This document shows, piece by piece, positions 1-11,262 of a stretch of 64,000 bases of DNA. The notes beneath the pieces were generated by a model. It was not told the DNA's origin. It did not search any database and was given only the letters and a program-made list of their open reading frames with translations. Every line of letters begins with the position of its first letter. Position 1 is the stretch's first letter. Source of the stretch: Dioscorea cayenensis subsp. rotundata (taxonomy: Eukaryota > Streptophyta > Magnoliopsida > Dioscoreales > Dioscoreaceae); contig NC_052475.1 of NCBI RefSeq assembly GCF_009730915.1, forward strand, positions 26,721,016-26,785,015. Direction: 5' to 3'. The position numbers and the translations under genes are program-made.

Positions 1-104
1 TGCACTGGCATGCGTTTTTATGCTTAGAATTGCAAAAAGTGCCTAAATCTATATTATTTGATTATACCCGCTGAATCTTTGCCTTCTGTTCTTTTGTCAA
101 ACAG

Positions 105-961
105 GAAAGATATGTGAACCTTTACTTTTAACTGAGCGTGAATTCAAGAAAACAGTCAAAATTAATTATATGGCACCCTGGTTTCTATTGAAATCAGTGG
201 CTAAACGAATGCGAGATAGCAAGTTGGGAGGATCCATCGTTTTCCTGACCACAATTTTAGGTTCTGAAAGAGGATTATATCAAGGAGCGGCTGCCGCAGG
301 TTCATGTATGGCTGCTGTCGAACAGCTAACTCGAGTATGTGTTCTAAACGCTAGAACTTAAATTACACACATATTGCACGTCCAACAAAATAAATTTAGC
401 TGCCAATGTGAAGAAAATTCAATCTGTTTACTTATGATGATCATATTATTCACTATCACACAATATACAAACCAAATTTCATTGCTTGCAGCAATGCTCT
501 ATCTCTATGGAAGAATTATCAGTGACCAGTATTCATAGATAAATTCCTGACTGTATGATATTCATTTTTGTGGATCTTGTTTTGCTGGGAGGGTAATACA
601 TGAGATTATTATCATCGAACAACTCAATCAAGCATCGAGACAACTTTATTTCTCATAGCTGATACTTTTATATTCGGCACAGATATCAGCAATGGAGATC
701 GGGAAGTACAACATCAGAGTCAATTCAATCTCTCGTGGCTTACACTTGGGCGATGCATATCCAACTTCGATCGGAAGGGACAAAGCCGAGAGGTCCACTG
801 AACATGTAATGCCATTGCAAAGATGGCTCAACCCGAAGAATGACCTCGCTTCCACAGTGATCTACTTGATCTGTGATGACTCCCGCTACATGACGGGCAC
901 TTCTATCTTCGTCGATGGAGCTCAATCGTTGGTCCGGCCTCGAATGAAATCTTTCCTGTGA
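105..961 (+). CDS. Short-chain dehydrogenase/reductase (SDR), 3' end of gene, partial
   Basis: Two terminal exons are visible: 105-334 (after an acceptor ending ACAG) and 683-961 (stop TGA at 959-961); the N-terminal Rossmann half lies before the window. The translated exons join in frame as ...AAVEQLTR | [17 protein letters not shown]. The known SDR features are the long helix AAVEQLTR, the IRVNSIS strand after the active site, the [19 protein letters not shown] segment and the terminal [10 protein letters not shown]. The end of the protein, VRPRMKSFL, is an extension beyond the usual SDR end. At the place where classical SDRs carry the catalytic YxxxK, this protein reads AGSCM, so both Tyr and Lys appear to be missing. 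An atypical plant SDR subfamily member or a non-catalytic paralogue is likely. The substrate is unknown. The family call is firm; the exact function is not. Confidence 0.85.
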
Positions 962-3070
962 TCGAATCAATCACCGTCCTGTCAATCCTTTGAGCCTCTG
1001 AGAAATGTCTGCATATCAGAATAAACATGAAATCTTTATCAAATAATAAATGTAGAATTGTAAAACATGAGTTATGTTTTGAACTACTCCTTTTTCATAT
1101 GGAAATTGGTGAAGATTGCTTCAGTGTATGTCTTTGATCCTAAATTTGCTGAAATTCTGATGTATTTGTGTGTTGTTTTTCTTCATGTCATTTTAGAAAT
1201 TTCAATTTTTATTGAGATTTTTCTTTTTGCACTAACACCCCTGAACTATGTTAATTTTACATCATAACTTGTTTGAATGAGTAACCTTTAACCACGGTCC
1301 AATTCAAAAGAAGGATAATAATTAATGCAATTAATAAGACAAAGTGAGACAAAAATAAACACGGTTTCAATGAAACCGATGTAGAAAAGGGGTATATATG
1401 TATAAATATATGTATATATTAATTATATTCAAATTTGTTAGATTATTATACTTTTTTAATGTTCAATGGTTACATTATTCATGAATGGAACTACCGAATC
1501 ATCAAATATTAGAGGTCCAAGTTTCTTAGGTAAACTTCTGCCATGAAACAATCAATTTATTTTCAACCATTAATTAAAAAACATGATTGTCTCAATTAAA
1601 AAAAAAGAATAATTATCCTCATATTCTTCTAGAAGACATTGACCTCTAACTACATTCAAGAATTTTAATGTAATTGTCCCAGTCTGCCAAATTGGCATGC
1701 ATCTTGGTGGTCCAGGGATTTTGTAATTATCAACAGTGGAATTTCCATCCATTTCGTGATTAAGTTGGTAACTAAGGAAATAATTTTATTTTTGAAAAAT
1801 AAAGAAAAAAAATTATTTTGGAAAATGCAAAATAAGAATGTGAGAAGAGCCCAAGGTCAATAACATGAGATTAGAATATTTGAGTCTTTAGAAATTAGAC
1901 CATTCTTAAATGTTGGGAGACTATTATACGTACATGTCATGAAACCAGAATTATAAATCCATGTGCAAATTTAGTTTCTAAGAATCAATTCTATTTTCTT
2001 GAAAAAAAAAGTAAAAAGTAAATTAAAAATTAACATTTTAGTCATGATTCATTTATATGTTTGTTCGTTTCTAAAATTAGTCAATATAAGATGTATCTTT
2101 CAACATGGACAAATTGAATTTATTTCAAACAACAATTAGACAAATTTTACAAGTTATCATTTCAAAATTTTTAAATTATATATTTAGAACAAATTCGTAT
2201 ACTTGTTATAAAGTATTTAGTTGTAACATACTATTTCAAATACCAAATATTCTTCAAACAATGTTTGAATCCTCATTTTAACTTATGTTGGAGAAAGGAG
2301 ATCGAATATTAAAATCTTTTTTTTTTTCCCAATTTTTATTATGCTTGCATTTGATGCTTTTATTCCTTTTTCTTTATAATCATATTTTGTTCATATTTTT
2401 ATTCATTACATCATGTAATGTATAATTTTAAATTATTTTTTGAGTAAATAAAAAAAATCTTAATTTCCCATTTGAAAATTACACAATTAACTTAAAATCA
2501 AGATTATTTGGTAAGTAATCACTAATCACAAATGATGATATGGGGTGCTACTGAAATAAATGTGGAAGTGATAAAGAATTAACAAAGTTGGGGAGAGAAT
2601 AAGAGTTAAAAAATAAATAAAAAAAAATCTAAAAGGAAATACTGATGTGGACGCTAACAAGACATTTACGCCATTTAGAAGAATTTTTCAAAAAAGCTTC
2701 TTCATTAAATATAACATCACTCTTTTGAATTACCTTTAACCCAAGTTAACGAAACTTTTAGTTTATGTAAAAGAGAAGCCAGTATTAGTGTTCTTTTTAA
2801 TTTTTTTCCAAGAGATAATTAGCAATAATCTCATAATTAAGACTCATAATTAACATTTGTTTTGTAGCCGCCTCCTCTTCAAACTTTCCATTCCACAAAG
2901 ACAAAGACTTCACTAACCCTTCTTACATTTCCACACATGCATCCTCTCCTTCCCTTCCTTTTTCTCTCTTTCTTTCTCTCTTTCGTTGTATCTTTTGATC
3001 ATGGAGAATTTCCCATTAGTACTAGAACAACACACACAACCATCTTCTTCCTCATCACTACACACCAAAC
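962..3070. other. Intergenic AT-rich spacer and WRKY 5' region
   Basis: No coding sequence with family features was found in either strand. The stretch is AT-rich with short TA tracts near 1400. A CT-rich leader (about 2870-3000) directly precedes the WRKY start codon and looks like its 5' UTR. Confidence 0.5.
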
Positions 3071-3310
3071 ATGGTTAGCAACTCCCAACTCTTTAATCAG
3101 ATACAAAGCACTAGTTATGGTGAGCATGGAGAGGAGTTGCAGGAGAAGAAGAATAATAAGAAGAAGGGGATAGAGAAGAAGGAGAGGAGTCATCGGTACG
3201 CCTTTCGAACAAGAAGCCAAGTCGATATACTCGATGACGGATATCGGTGGAGGAAGTATGGACAAAAGGCTGTGAAGAACAACAGGTTTCCAAGGTGATC
3301 ACGTAATTTG

Positions 3311-3351
<41 letters not shown>

Positions 3352-6300
3352 ATTTTGCATGGTTGGTTAATTAGTACTTTTACTGATCTTAATTAGTACA
3401 AGGAATCATGTAAGTGTGATCACGTACCCCACCATATATTTGATGCTCTTATGCGCCACTGTTGTTGTCATATCATCCATTAACTTTGGCGTAAGGCCTT
3501 CAGAATGACATGCCTAGCTTATATGTTAATTTCAACCAATCTCTGCAGATAGATGATATATAGAGAGTTAATTAAAGATAATTAAATTCCCACTATATAG
3601 GTTTCATTCTAGCTTATATATGATGATGATAATGATGAAGTTTCACAACAACAACAACAACAACAACAACAACAGCAACAACAAGAAAACATGCATGCAT
3701 GGATGCTTCCCCAAACTGTGAGAAGTTAGCATATTATTCATGCGTGTATAATGGTCAAAGTTGACCAAAAATATTAGACTCGTGATTGGGTTCGATCTAT
3801 GAATCTTTGTTTTAAGGTTGAAGTACAGATGCATGCGTTTGTAACAACATGTACTTATAAAAGAAAGTTATGAGTCTTATGACGAGATGGAAATGATGAA
3901 TGAGTTATCAAGACCACTTTGATTTCGAGTTATCATAAACAGTAGAAACAGTTTCTCTTTATTTTTTTTTTTAATTATTTTCATTTATGTGTCTTAATTC
4001 TTTCTTCGATCTAAAAACATCTTTGGACTACTTGAATGCATGACTCCATAGTATTTCATGGCTTTGCTTTACTTGAGTGTTTTTTAATAAAATAAATAAA
4101 CCACAACTTTAATAAAAGAAAGAAAAAGAAGTAGACAAAGACAGACGTATAAAGAAAAATAACATCTAAAAAAACAAACTGAGGTTTTTAAGACAAGTGA
4201 ACTACAAATATACATTACAATTTTTTTTTTAAGAGGTTTAGATTTAATGATTTGCTTATTGTATTTTTCTTTAATGAGATTAATCTAGAAATATATTGCC
4301 ATTCACCATTGTGAACTATAATGAATCAATGATCATATAGGAAGTTTTGCTTGTTTTGAAGGGCTTTCAACAAATGGAAACTTGGGGATAAATTATATTA
4401 AAAGTTTTTTATTTATATGTTTTTTTTCCAAAAAAATGTGGATAAGTCATAAATTGGACCATCAACTATTAAGTAGGAAAGGGAATAAATTCGAAGTTGT
4501 CCAACTCTCTTAAATGTACCATGTATTTAAATCATACTTAATTGTCAATTTGTAGTTTGTTTTTAGTTTCTAATTAAAAAAAATCTATAAATTAATTAAT
4601 AATTAATCACTGCACAATTTTTATTAACTATAGATAATTAAAACCTCTACAAACTAAGAATTAAATAACTCAAATAATTCATAGATAAACATATGAAAAT
4701 AACTTCATTTGTTTATTGGATCCAACTATTGTTTAGTTTTTTTGTATGTAAATTTAAAGTAAAACATATTATTAATAATAAAAAGCTAGCCCATGTATAT
4801 ATTTTTACTTGATTTGGGAAAAAAAACTGATAATTAAATTAAATTAATATTGCTAATGATGACAACTAAACCTCTAACATTTTTTAAATAATTTTTTTCT
4901 TTGCCAATCTTATTCATCCTGCATGAATTTTCATTGAAAATTTCTAGATTGAAATCATCAATCAATTATAATAAATATATTACTTTTTATCTTTTGAAAT
5001 TCTTAACATGTGATTTTACTACATATCTATAAAAATAAAGGTGATATTCAATATTGCAATACATATCTATAATTATAGAATAAAGATGATATTCAATATT
5101 GTAATAGGTATTCGTGGAATTAAATTTATGACTCATGTTATAAAGCTTTGAAAAAGAGTAATTGACTAAATATTGAGAAATGAAATAAGTGTGTTTTAAA
5201 TCAATTTAATTTTAGTTCAAGAATGTCAACTATGGAATTAATTTATATATTAAAACAATCGATAAAGAAGTGTAGGGATAGAAAAAAAAAAATGGCATGT
5301 GAATCATGTGATCATTATTGGTCTATGAAAATCATATAAATATGGGTGGTTAGAGAAGTCCTTTGGTGGGTTTTAGAAAAGAAAGAGATTATTACTATAT
5401 ACATATGCTTAATAAATGACATATATGATAACTCTACCACTTACATTAAAATTATAGGAGGAAAGACTAGCATTAGTATAGGTCTATATTAAGAGTTTAG
5501 CATTAAGTTCTTACATGTTGGTTATATATATATAGAGGGATAAATTGATTAAGCATGTTCGATATTAGATCCCTTGACCTATGTTTTAGGCAGATAATGT
5601 GGTTTTAGTTGATGAAAGTAGAAGGTATTAATTTAGTTCATTTAGTAATTTTTTTATGAAAAATACAAAAATTTAAAAAGTTCTTTAAGCTCATTAATTA
5701 ATTCTTTTGCTAAACCGACTTCAAAACTTATGAAGGTTAATTAACCAATGAAACTATAGTTTTCTAAAAAGGTAAAATAGTGAGTATATAAAATAAATAG
5801 TGAGTATATTAATCATCATTGGAAAAGAGAAAAAAAAAAAAATCAATTTAAAATTTTAAAATGGTTAAATAGACATCAATGAAAATGAAGGTTAATTCAA
5901 GAATAGAGTGGGAGGGTTTAGTTTTAGCTTCTCAAATACTATCTTTTGACTTTAAACTAGATAAAAACTCTTTTTGCGGATTTAGCAACCAAATATTTTG
6001 GTATAAGTACAACTCAATTTTTTGATAAGAAAACGGTTCTACTACTTGCGTAGCACAGTCTCCTTAACACATAATGAGAATAATTAATTGTATAATTATA
6101 TATATTAATCATAAATATGAATTAATTTAATATGTAAAATCATGTTACCATAATTAACATTCTAGGTTGATATAAAACTATATCTCTTTGATTTTGATTC
6201 AAACATTAGATTTTTATATTTTTGAGTACATGTAGGGCTTATATAGATCTATATGTGAACTTGGGGGTGCTTACACCAAAAAGTCTCAAGACTTGAGTGC

Positions 6301-6757
6301 TCAACGCCTATATCTTATATATAAACCCGATTACTGATTCTATTCACAGACCGATGTAGATTATATTTCCAACATCCCTCCCTCGAGTTCAATTTGCGGT
6401 CGAACTTGCAGCACTTGTGCACTGGGAGGTGCATTTACTGGGGACTCTGTACCTACTTTTTGTGTCTCAGAGGTCCTACATACATGGACTTGTACATCAA
6501 CAGTATATTTCTAAGCCAAGACACTAATATGATAATGAATATTCATCTAGTAGCCATCAGTACTAGAGTTAATTATTAAAAATGAGTTCTTAATTAAATC
6601 ACATCAAATGTTGAGATCTAGTTATAGTGGTTAAGTAATTAAATGATTAACTCATACTTACATTATCTTCACCAATCCCCCATGCATAGAATGCATATAT
6701 AACACAAAGCTAGCTATCATCAAAGTGTCATTAATTAAGAACTCTAACTTAATCAGT

Positions 6758-6789
<32 letters not shown>

Positions 6790-7013
6790 ATGAATGATAT
6801 TGATGTCACTGATGCAATATGTTGGAATATTGCAGAAATTATTACAGGTGCACACATGGAGGTTGCAGTGTAAAGAAGCAAGTGCAACGTTTAACAGAAG
6901 ATGAAGGAGTGGTGGTCACCACTTATGAAGGAGTGCACACACATCCCATTCAGAAATCCAGTGACAACTTTGAACAAATTCTCCAGCAATTGCAAATCTA
7001 TAGATCACTTTAA
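3071..7013 (+). CDS. WRKY transcription factor, group IIc (WRKY75-like), two exons
   Basis: Exon 1 is 3071-3294 and exon 2 is 6836-7013, giving 133 residues. The donor is AG|GTGATC and the acceptor TTGCAG|A. The joined codon is the Arg of ...RFPR|NYYRC, which is the conserved intron site in group II/III WRKY genes. The WRKYGQK heptad is at residues 60-66. The zinc finger is CX4CX23HXH (CTHGGC ... HTH), the C2H2 pattern of group IIc. A Lys/Glu-rich segment (about residues 20-42) precedes the domain and may be a nuclear signal. The C-terminal tail after the finger ([19 protein letters not shown]) resembles WRKY75/43-type proteins. The family binds W-box DNA (TTGACC/T) in the nucleus; the specific target process cannot be read from sequence. 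The start at 3071 gives the usual short N-terminus for this subgroup. The intron (3541 bp) is unusually long for this family. Confidence 0.93.
3314..3349. repeat. (TA)n microsatellite, start of WRKY intron
   Basis: An uninterrupted TA tract of about 36 bp lies 20 bp inside the donor of the WRKY intron. Confidence 0.95.
3350..6763. other. Body of the long WRKY intron
   Basis: The intron is AT-rich and holds no credible ORF. A (CAA)n tract lies near 3646-3680. At about 6235-6400 a less AT-rich stretch with CATCCCTCCCTCGAG and a direct/inverted play on AAGTCTCAAGACTTGAG resembles the edge of a plant LTR or other repeat, but no partner terminus was seen. At about 5030-5110 two related short stretches (GATATTCAATATTG) form a small tandem duplication. 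Confidence 0.45.
6764..6789. repeat. (TA)n microsatellite, end of WRKY intron
   Basis: A TA tract of 26 bp ends about 45 bp before the acceptor of WRKY exon 2, mirroring the tract at the 5' end of the same intron. Confidence 0.95.
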
Positions 7014-8314
7014 ACTTAATTAGTAATTAATTACGATTCTTCTTCTTTTTTTATTTCTTTGAAAATAATTATGATAAAACTCTAAACATTGTGTAAGAAG
7101 TTCTATGTTTAACTCTAATGGGGTTGTATGTGCATGCATGCACGTACGCACGCATGCAAATATGTAAATCTAATTGGGACTTTTACTACTCTGTTCATAT
7201 AATCATAGAACTTGTGCATTGATTAATTTTTTATATTGTTGGATATATTGAGCAGATGTTAGAGTTGAATAATTAAGACCTTTTAATTTAAGAATTAGAA
7301 AAAAATGAGATGGTGGATTTTAAATTTTATAAAATTTTATTTCTTATATTATTTGATAAATGGCTATTTCCCTATATATATAGATTTTATGTGTCAAAGT
7401 TTCAGGTTATATTATCATTATGCAAGCAGGTGCAGGGTTGCACCAGTGCATGTAATTTCTTTGAATGACAACATTTTAAATTTTAATGATATTTAGTTTC
7501 CACTAATGCAATAGCCGGATATTAGTGTCATTGTCTCTCATTTGAATCGGATGTGAAAAGTTGAAGATTCTCATTTTTTTTTTATTGACATGGTTAAAAA
7601 AATTTAATGTGTGGGATGTACATGAGTGTAGTGGCTTATCTACATTACTAATAATATACCTTCCTGGTGTTTTAATTATACTATTGAAATGAATGAAAAC
7701 AGACTCTCCAAACAAGTGGCGAAAAATTAGTTGTAATAAGCGGGTTTATTTTCCATACTTTAACATTCTAATAATAATAATAACAATAATATTTTTTTTT
7801 TTTGAATAAAGTGGATAAACCACCAATTTATTAAAAAAAGAAGAGCAGAGAGTCAATGAGAAAAAAAGCCGCGAACAAAAAAAAGACTAAAAGTAAATAA
7901 CATACTGAAATCCCCACTAGAGTAAAACAGTGAGTAAAAGCAAGACAGGAAGAAAGAGAAAATGAAACAAGCTGGACGGCGAAAGAATTGTCAAAAGATA
8001 TATTAGTTTACTGACTTTTTAGAAAAATCTTTTTGTCTTATAACATAAAAGAATGAAACTATTATTTTCCATAGGAGACCCAGCATGTGAATAATATTGA
8101 TAAATAATATTGATCAGGTATATCATGTATAAACTGTATATAAACAATATTATCCGAGAAAGAATTTGAAACTTTTATTTATTTTTTTAATTATATAATT
8201 GGTTATTCAATTGTTGACAATGACAATAATACTTTAAAACGAAAAATCTCAATATAAATATGAGGTTTATTAAAAATTTAAAACAAAAAACAAAAGCACC
8301 GCTTCTAAAAATTA
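7014..8314. other. Spacer between WRKY and phytocyanin genes
   Basis: This is the 3' flank of the WRKY gene, followed by AT-rich DNA. A short alternating GCATGCATGCACGTACGCACGCATGC-type purine/pyrimidine tract lies near 7130-7160. Apart from the LINE-like tail listed separately, nothing gene-like was seen. Confidence 0.5.
7790..7990 (-). mobile_element. Possible 5'-truncated LINE 3' end
   Basis: A poly-T run (about 7793-7803) is followed by GAATAAAGTGGATAAACC and a purine-rich stretch. Read on the minus strand this is a 3' tail ending in GGTTTATCCACTTTATTC plus poly-A, which resembles the end of plant non-LTR retrotransposons. A weaker similar stretch lies near 4085-4145. No ORF and no clear target duplication were found, so this is tentative. 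Confidence 0.35.
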
Positions 8315-9283
8315 CTAGACCATTAAAAGAAGTACACCAAAAAAGAAACCCGAAAACTTCACCCAAACTCCAACCCCTCTTCTCCCACCCCCGTTATAAA
8401 ACGACTCCTCTTGCCCCGTCCCAGCCCCGGGCGGCGCCGGAGTTACCGGCGGAGATGGTGGCTCAGTGTACGGCGGCGGCGGAGGCTGGCTGAGCGAAGG
8501 CGGGAGGCCACGTCCGTGCTGGACCACGATATGGAAACGCATGCCATGGGAGCACTGGAACCTATCATCCCCTGCACCGGAGAAGTAATAGTTATCACCC
8601 TCAACGGTGAGTGGAACTGGGATCACCGCCGGCGAGGCATCTGACGCGCTCCCATCGTACACGTAAGTCTCATTGCCGTTGTCGTCGTCGGCGTTGCATC
8701 GTGCGTAGGTGGTGACGTTGTACGTTTGAATCACGGGCAATGCCGTGCCGGTCTTGAAGACTGGAGAAATTGGGAAAGTTTCAATTTTTTTTATTGAGAA
8801 AAAAATAAAAATAAAAATTTGATTTTTATGAGAAAAATTTCCGTGTGGTTGGACTTAAATGAGAGTAAAACAGATAATGGATCAACAAAGACTGAAGAAA
8901 CTTTACCAAAGTTACAACCTTTATTGCTGAAAATTAATAAAAATGTGATTTTTATGAGAAAAATAAAAGATACTTGGTGAGATCTTTAGATCTTTTCTGT
9001 CAAATTATAGCAAAATAATAATAATAATAATAAGGAAAAGAAGAGATGGATCCATACTGAGATAATCGCCGAGAAAGAAGGATTGCGATTTAGCCCAATC
9101 CGAGAAATTGACCGCCGAGATATTAGAAGAGACATTGAAGATCCAGCCGGCGGCTCCGCCGACAGTGTGATTAACGTAGGGCGGCGGCGTGCTGTTGTCC
9201 GCCACCACCGTCATCGGAGATGAAACAGCGGATAAGATCACCGCCAGGATCGCTGCGGTCACCGTCACCGCCATCCTCGCCAT
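8315..9283 (-). CDS. Phytocyanin / early nodulin-like protein without copper ligands, GPI-anchor type
   Basis: Exon 1 is 9283-9058 and exon 2 is 8760-8315 (minus strand), 223 residues. The join gives GDYL-I-FKTGTA, the conserved phytocyanin intron site. A signal peptide covers about residues 1-27. The plastocyanin-like domain follows (NHTVGGAAGW at 38-47, GDYLIF at 72-77), with a disulfide pair predicted at Cys97 and Cys145. A Pro-rich linker and a hydrophobic C-terminal tail (GFFFGVLLLMV) suggest a GPI-anchored cell-surface protein. Aligned to the four copper ligands of stellacyanin-type proteins (His, Cys, His, Gln/Met), the positions here are Pro84, Ser136, Gln144 and Met149, so copper binding is probably lost, as in early nodulin-like proteins. 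Several NxS/T sites are present. ATG at 9283 is the first in-frame start before the signal peptide. Confidence 0.9.
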
Positions 9284-9322
9284 TGCAGTCAAAGCTGGCT
9301 ACCCCTAAGCTTGACAAATAGT

Positions 9323-9333
9323 ACCTATATAAA
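9323..9333 (-). promoter_or_regulatory. Candidate TATA box of the phytocyanin gene
   Basis: Read on the minus strand the motif is TTTTATATAGG, about 40 bp upstream of the start codon at 9283. The position implies a very short 5' UTR, so it is only a candidate. Confidence 0.4.
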
Positions 9334-9720
9334 ATTTTTTTTAATAATAATTTAAATTTTGAAAGCAAGGTATCTTTTTTTTGCCTCTTTCTCCACACGT
9401 CCTCCTTTTGATCTAGTTTTAATTTATATATATTTTTTTTTTATTATTATTATTATTATAGTGGAAATTGCCAAAAACACCTCGTAAGTTTGCGATATTG
9501 CTAAAAACACCTAGTTTTCTGACTCCTCAAAAACCCCTTCCCTTTTGAATACTGATGATTTTTTTAAACCCCCAAACATCTCAATAGTGATTGATAGAGT
9601 TAATTTGGAATTTTTGGACTGAAATTGTCCTCATGCGTGGGAAGTTATGGCAAGTGTGACAGGGTTTGACTATAATGCCCTTGGGTACAATGAGTTTCTA
9701 TTTAAAATATGAGGTATGAG

Positions 9721-9955
9721 GTTCTGTTTAAAAAATGAGTTTCCTGTTTAAAAAAATGAGTTTTTTGTTTAAAAAAATGAGTTTTTTGTTTAAAAAAATG
9801 AGTTTTTTGTTTAAAAAATTGAGTTTTCTGTTTAAGAAATGAGGTTTCTGTTTAAAAAAATGAGGTCTCTGTTTAAGAAATGAGTTTTCTGTTTAAGAAA
9901 TGAGGGGTTTTGTTTAAAAAAAATGAGGTCTCGTTTAAGAAATAAGTTTTTTTGT
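9721..9955. repeat. Degenerate minisatellite with TGTTTAAAAAAATGAG-type unit
   Basis: About eleven imperfect units of roughly 18-22 bp, each reading near TTTTGTTTAAAAAAATGAG or CTGTTTAAGAAATGAG, stand head to tail. Smaller clusters of the same unit recur at about 10577-10650, 11258-11330 and 11515-11652 inside the same element. Confidence 0.9.
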
Positions 9956-10050
9956 GATGTATTTATCACCCCCAAAAATCTCTTTATCTGCGGTTGATCT
10001 GGGCCAGGTGAGACAAAAGCATGCGGCTCACAATCACGATCAGCGTTGCA

Positions 10051-10575
10051 TGAAAAATGGGATTTCATGTTCAGAGGAAAAGGTGCAACCTTTCGATGCC
10101 TTCGCTCGACGACGAGGGAGCATGCGGTCTTCCCCGAGGTCAGCGGCGAAGAAGATGAAAGAGATGAGGTCGACGACGGGGAAGGCGATGAAGATGAAGA
10201 GCGAAGACGGCGAGATCGAACCCTCATCGTGGCCAGCTTCCTCCCTCCGTTCCGTCACCGACTTAGGCGCCCATGGATCCAAAACCCGGAATGATCCCTA
10301 ACCCTAACCCTATTGCTATCCATGTACTGCGGTCTCCGCGATCGAGAATGGTTCCGATTCGAGTTCGACCCGTCTTATCCGAGCGTCGCCGAAGACCTCA
10401 CCACTCCGACCGCCGAGGAACATCGCCAACCGGATCGCCAACGCCGATAAAGATTTCTCCTTTAAGACCCCACATGAGCGAGGCTACCTTCGAGATCGCT
10501 CGCCCGGATCCGGAGCTCGGCGACTCAGCGTTCGCGCGAGATCGGCGACGATGAGATACTCGATGTCCCTACTCG
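10051..10575 (+). repeat. GC-rich segment, copy 1 of an internal duplication in MULE A
   Basis: This segment runs from the stretch around CTTTCGATGCCTTCGCTCG to TACTCGATGAGG and is repeated at about 10757-11258. It is far richer in GC than its surroundings and contains TCGACGACGAGG, CCCTAACCCTAACCCTATT and GATACTCGATGTCCCTACTC in the same order as copy 2. No frame stays open through both copies, and I recognise no protein domain. It may be a captured gene fragment that has decayed. Confidence 0.8.
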
Positions 10576-10756
10576 ATGAGGTATCCGTTTAAAAAAATAA
10601 GCTCTCTGTTTAAGAAATGAGTTCTCGTTTAAGAAATGAGTTCTCTGTTTATATGCTTGTTTGTCTTTGTTTAACTATCGATGTTTACGTTTTAATATAT
10701 TGCGTTTACGTTTAAAAAGCGTGCTTAAATATCGTTGTTTCTATTTAAATATGTAC

Positions 10757-11262
10757 GAGTGCAACCTTCGATGCCTTCGCTCGACGACGAGGAGCATGCG
10801 GTCTTCCCCGAGGTCGACGTGACGAAGAAGATGAAAAGAGATGAGGTCGACGGCAGGGGAAGAGCGATGAAGATGAAGGCGAAGACGGCGAGATCGAACC
10901 CTCATCGGCACCGCTTCCTCCCTCCGTTCCGTCACGCGACTTAGGCGCCATGGATCGAAACCCGGAATGATCCCCTAACCCTAACCCTATTGCTATCCAT
11001 GTTGCGGTCTCCGCGATCGAGAATGGTTCCGTTCAGTTCACCTCGTCTTATCCGAGCGTCGCCATCGAAGACCTCACCACTCCGATCGCCGAGGAGCGTC
11101 GCCAGCCGGATCGCCAACGCCCTGATAAAGATTTCTCCTTTAAGAGCCCATACGAGCATGCCACCTTCGAGATCGCTCGCCCGAATCCGGAGCTCGGCCT
11201 CAGGCGTTCACGCGAGATCGGTGACGATGAGATACTCGATGTCCCTACTCGATGAGGGTTTC
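10757..11262 (+). repeat. GC-rich segment, copy 2 of the internal duplication in MULE A
   Basis: Near-copy of 10051-10575 with many small indels (for example GAGGAGCATGCGG against GAGGGAGCATGCGG). Each copy is followed by the same GTTTAAGAAATGAG cluster and by a TATGCTTGTTTGTCTTTG stretch, so the duplicated unit is about 680-700 bp including the minisatellite. Confidence 0.8.

Noticed and set aside
9721..9955. Regularly spaced short repeats resembling a CRISPR array
   Set aside because: The units are degenerate, directly adjoining without spacers, and lie inside a plant MULE. A eukaryotic nuclear context excludes CRISPR.
10046..10554. Open frames in the GC-rich blocks of MULE A as a gene
   Set aside because: Frames differ between the two copies, composition is Arg/Ser/Glu-rich in all frames, and no domain is seen. 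Kept as a repeat with possible captured origin.
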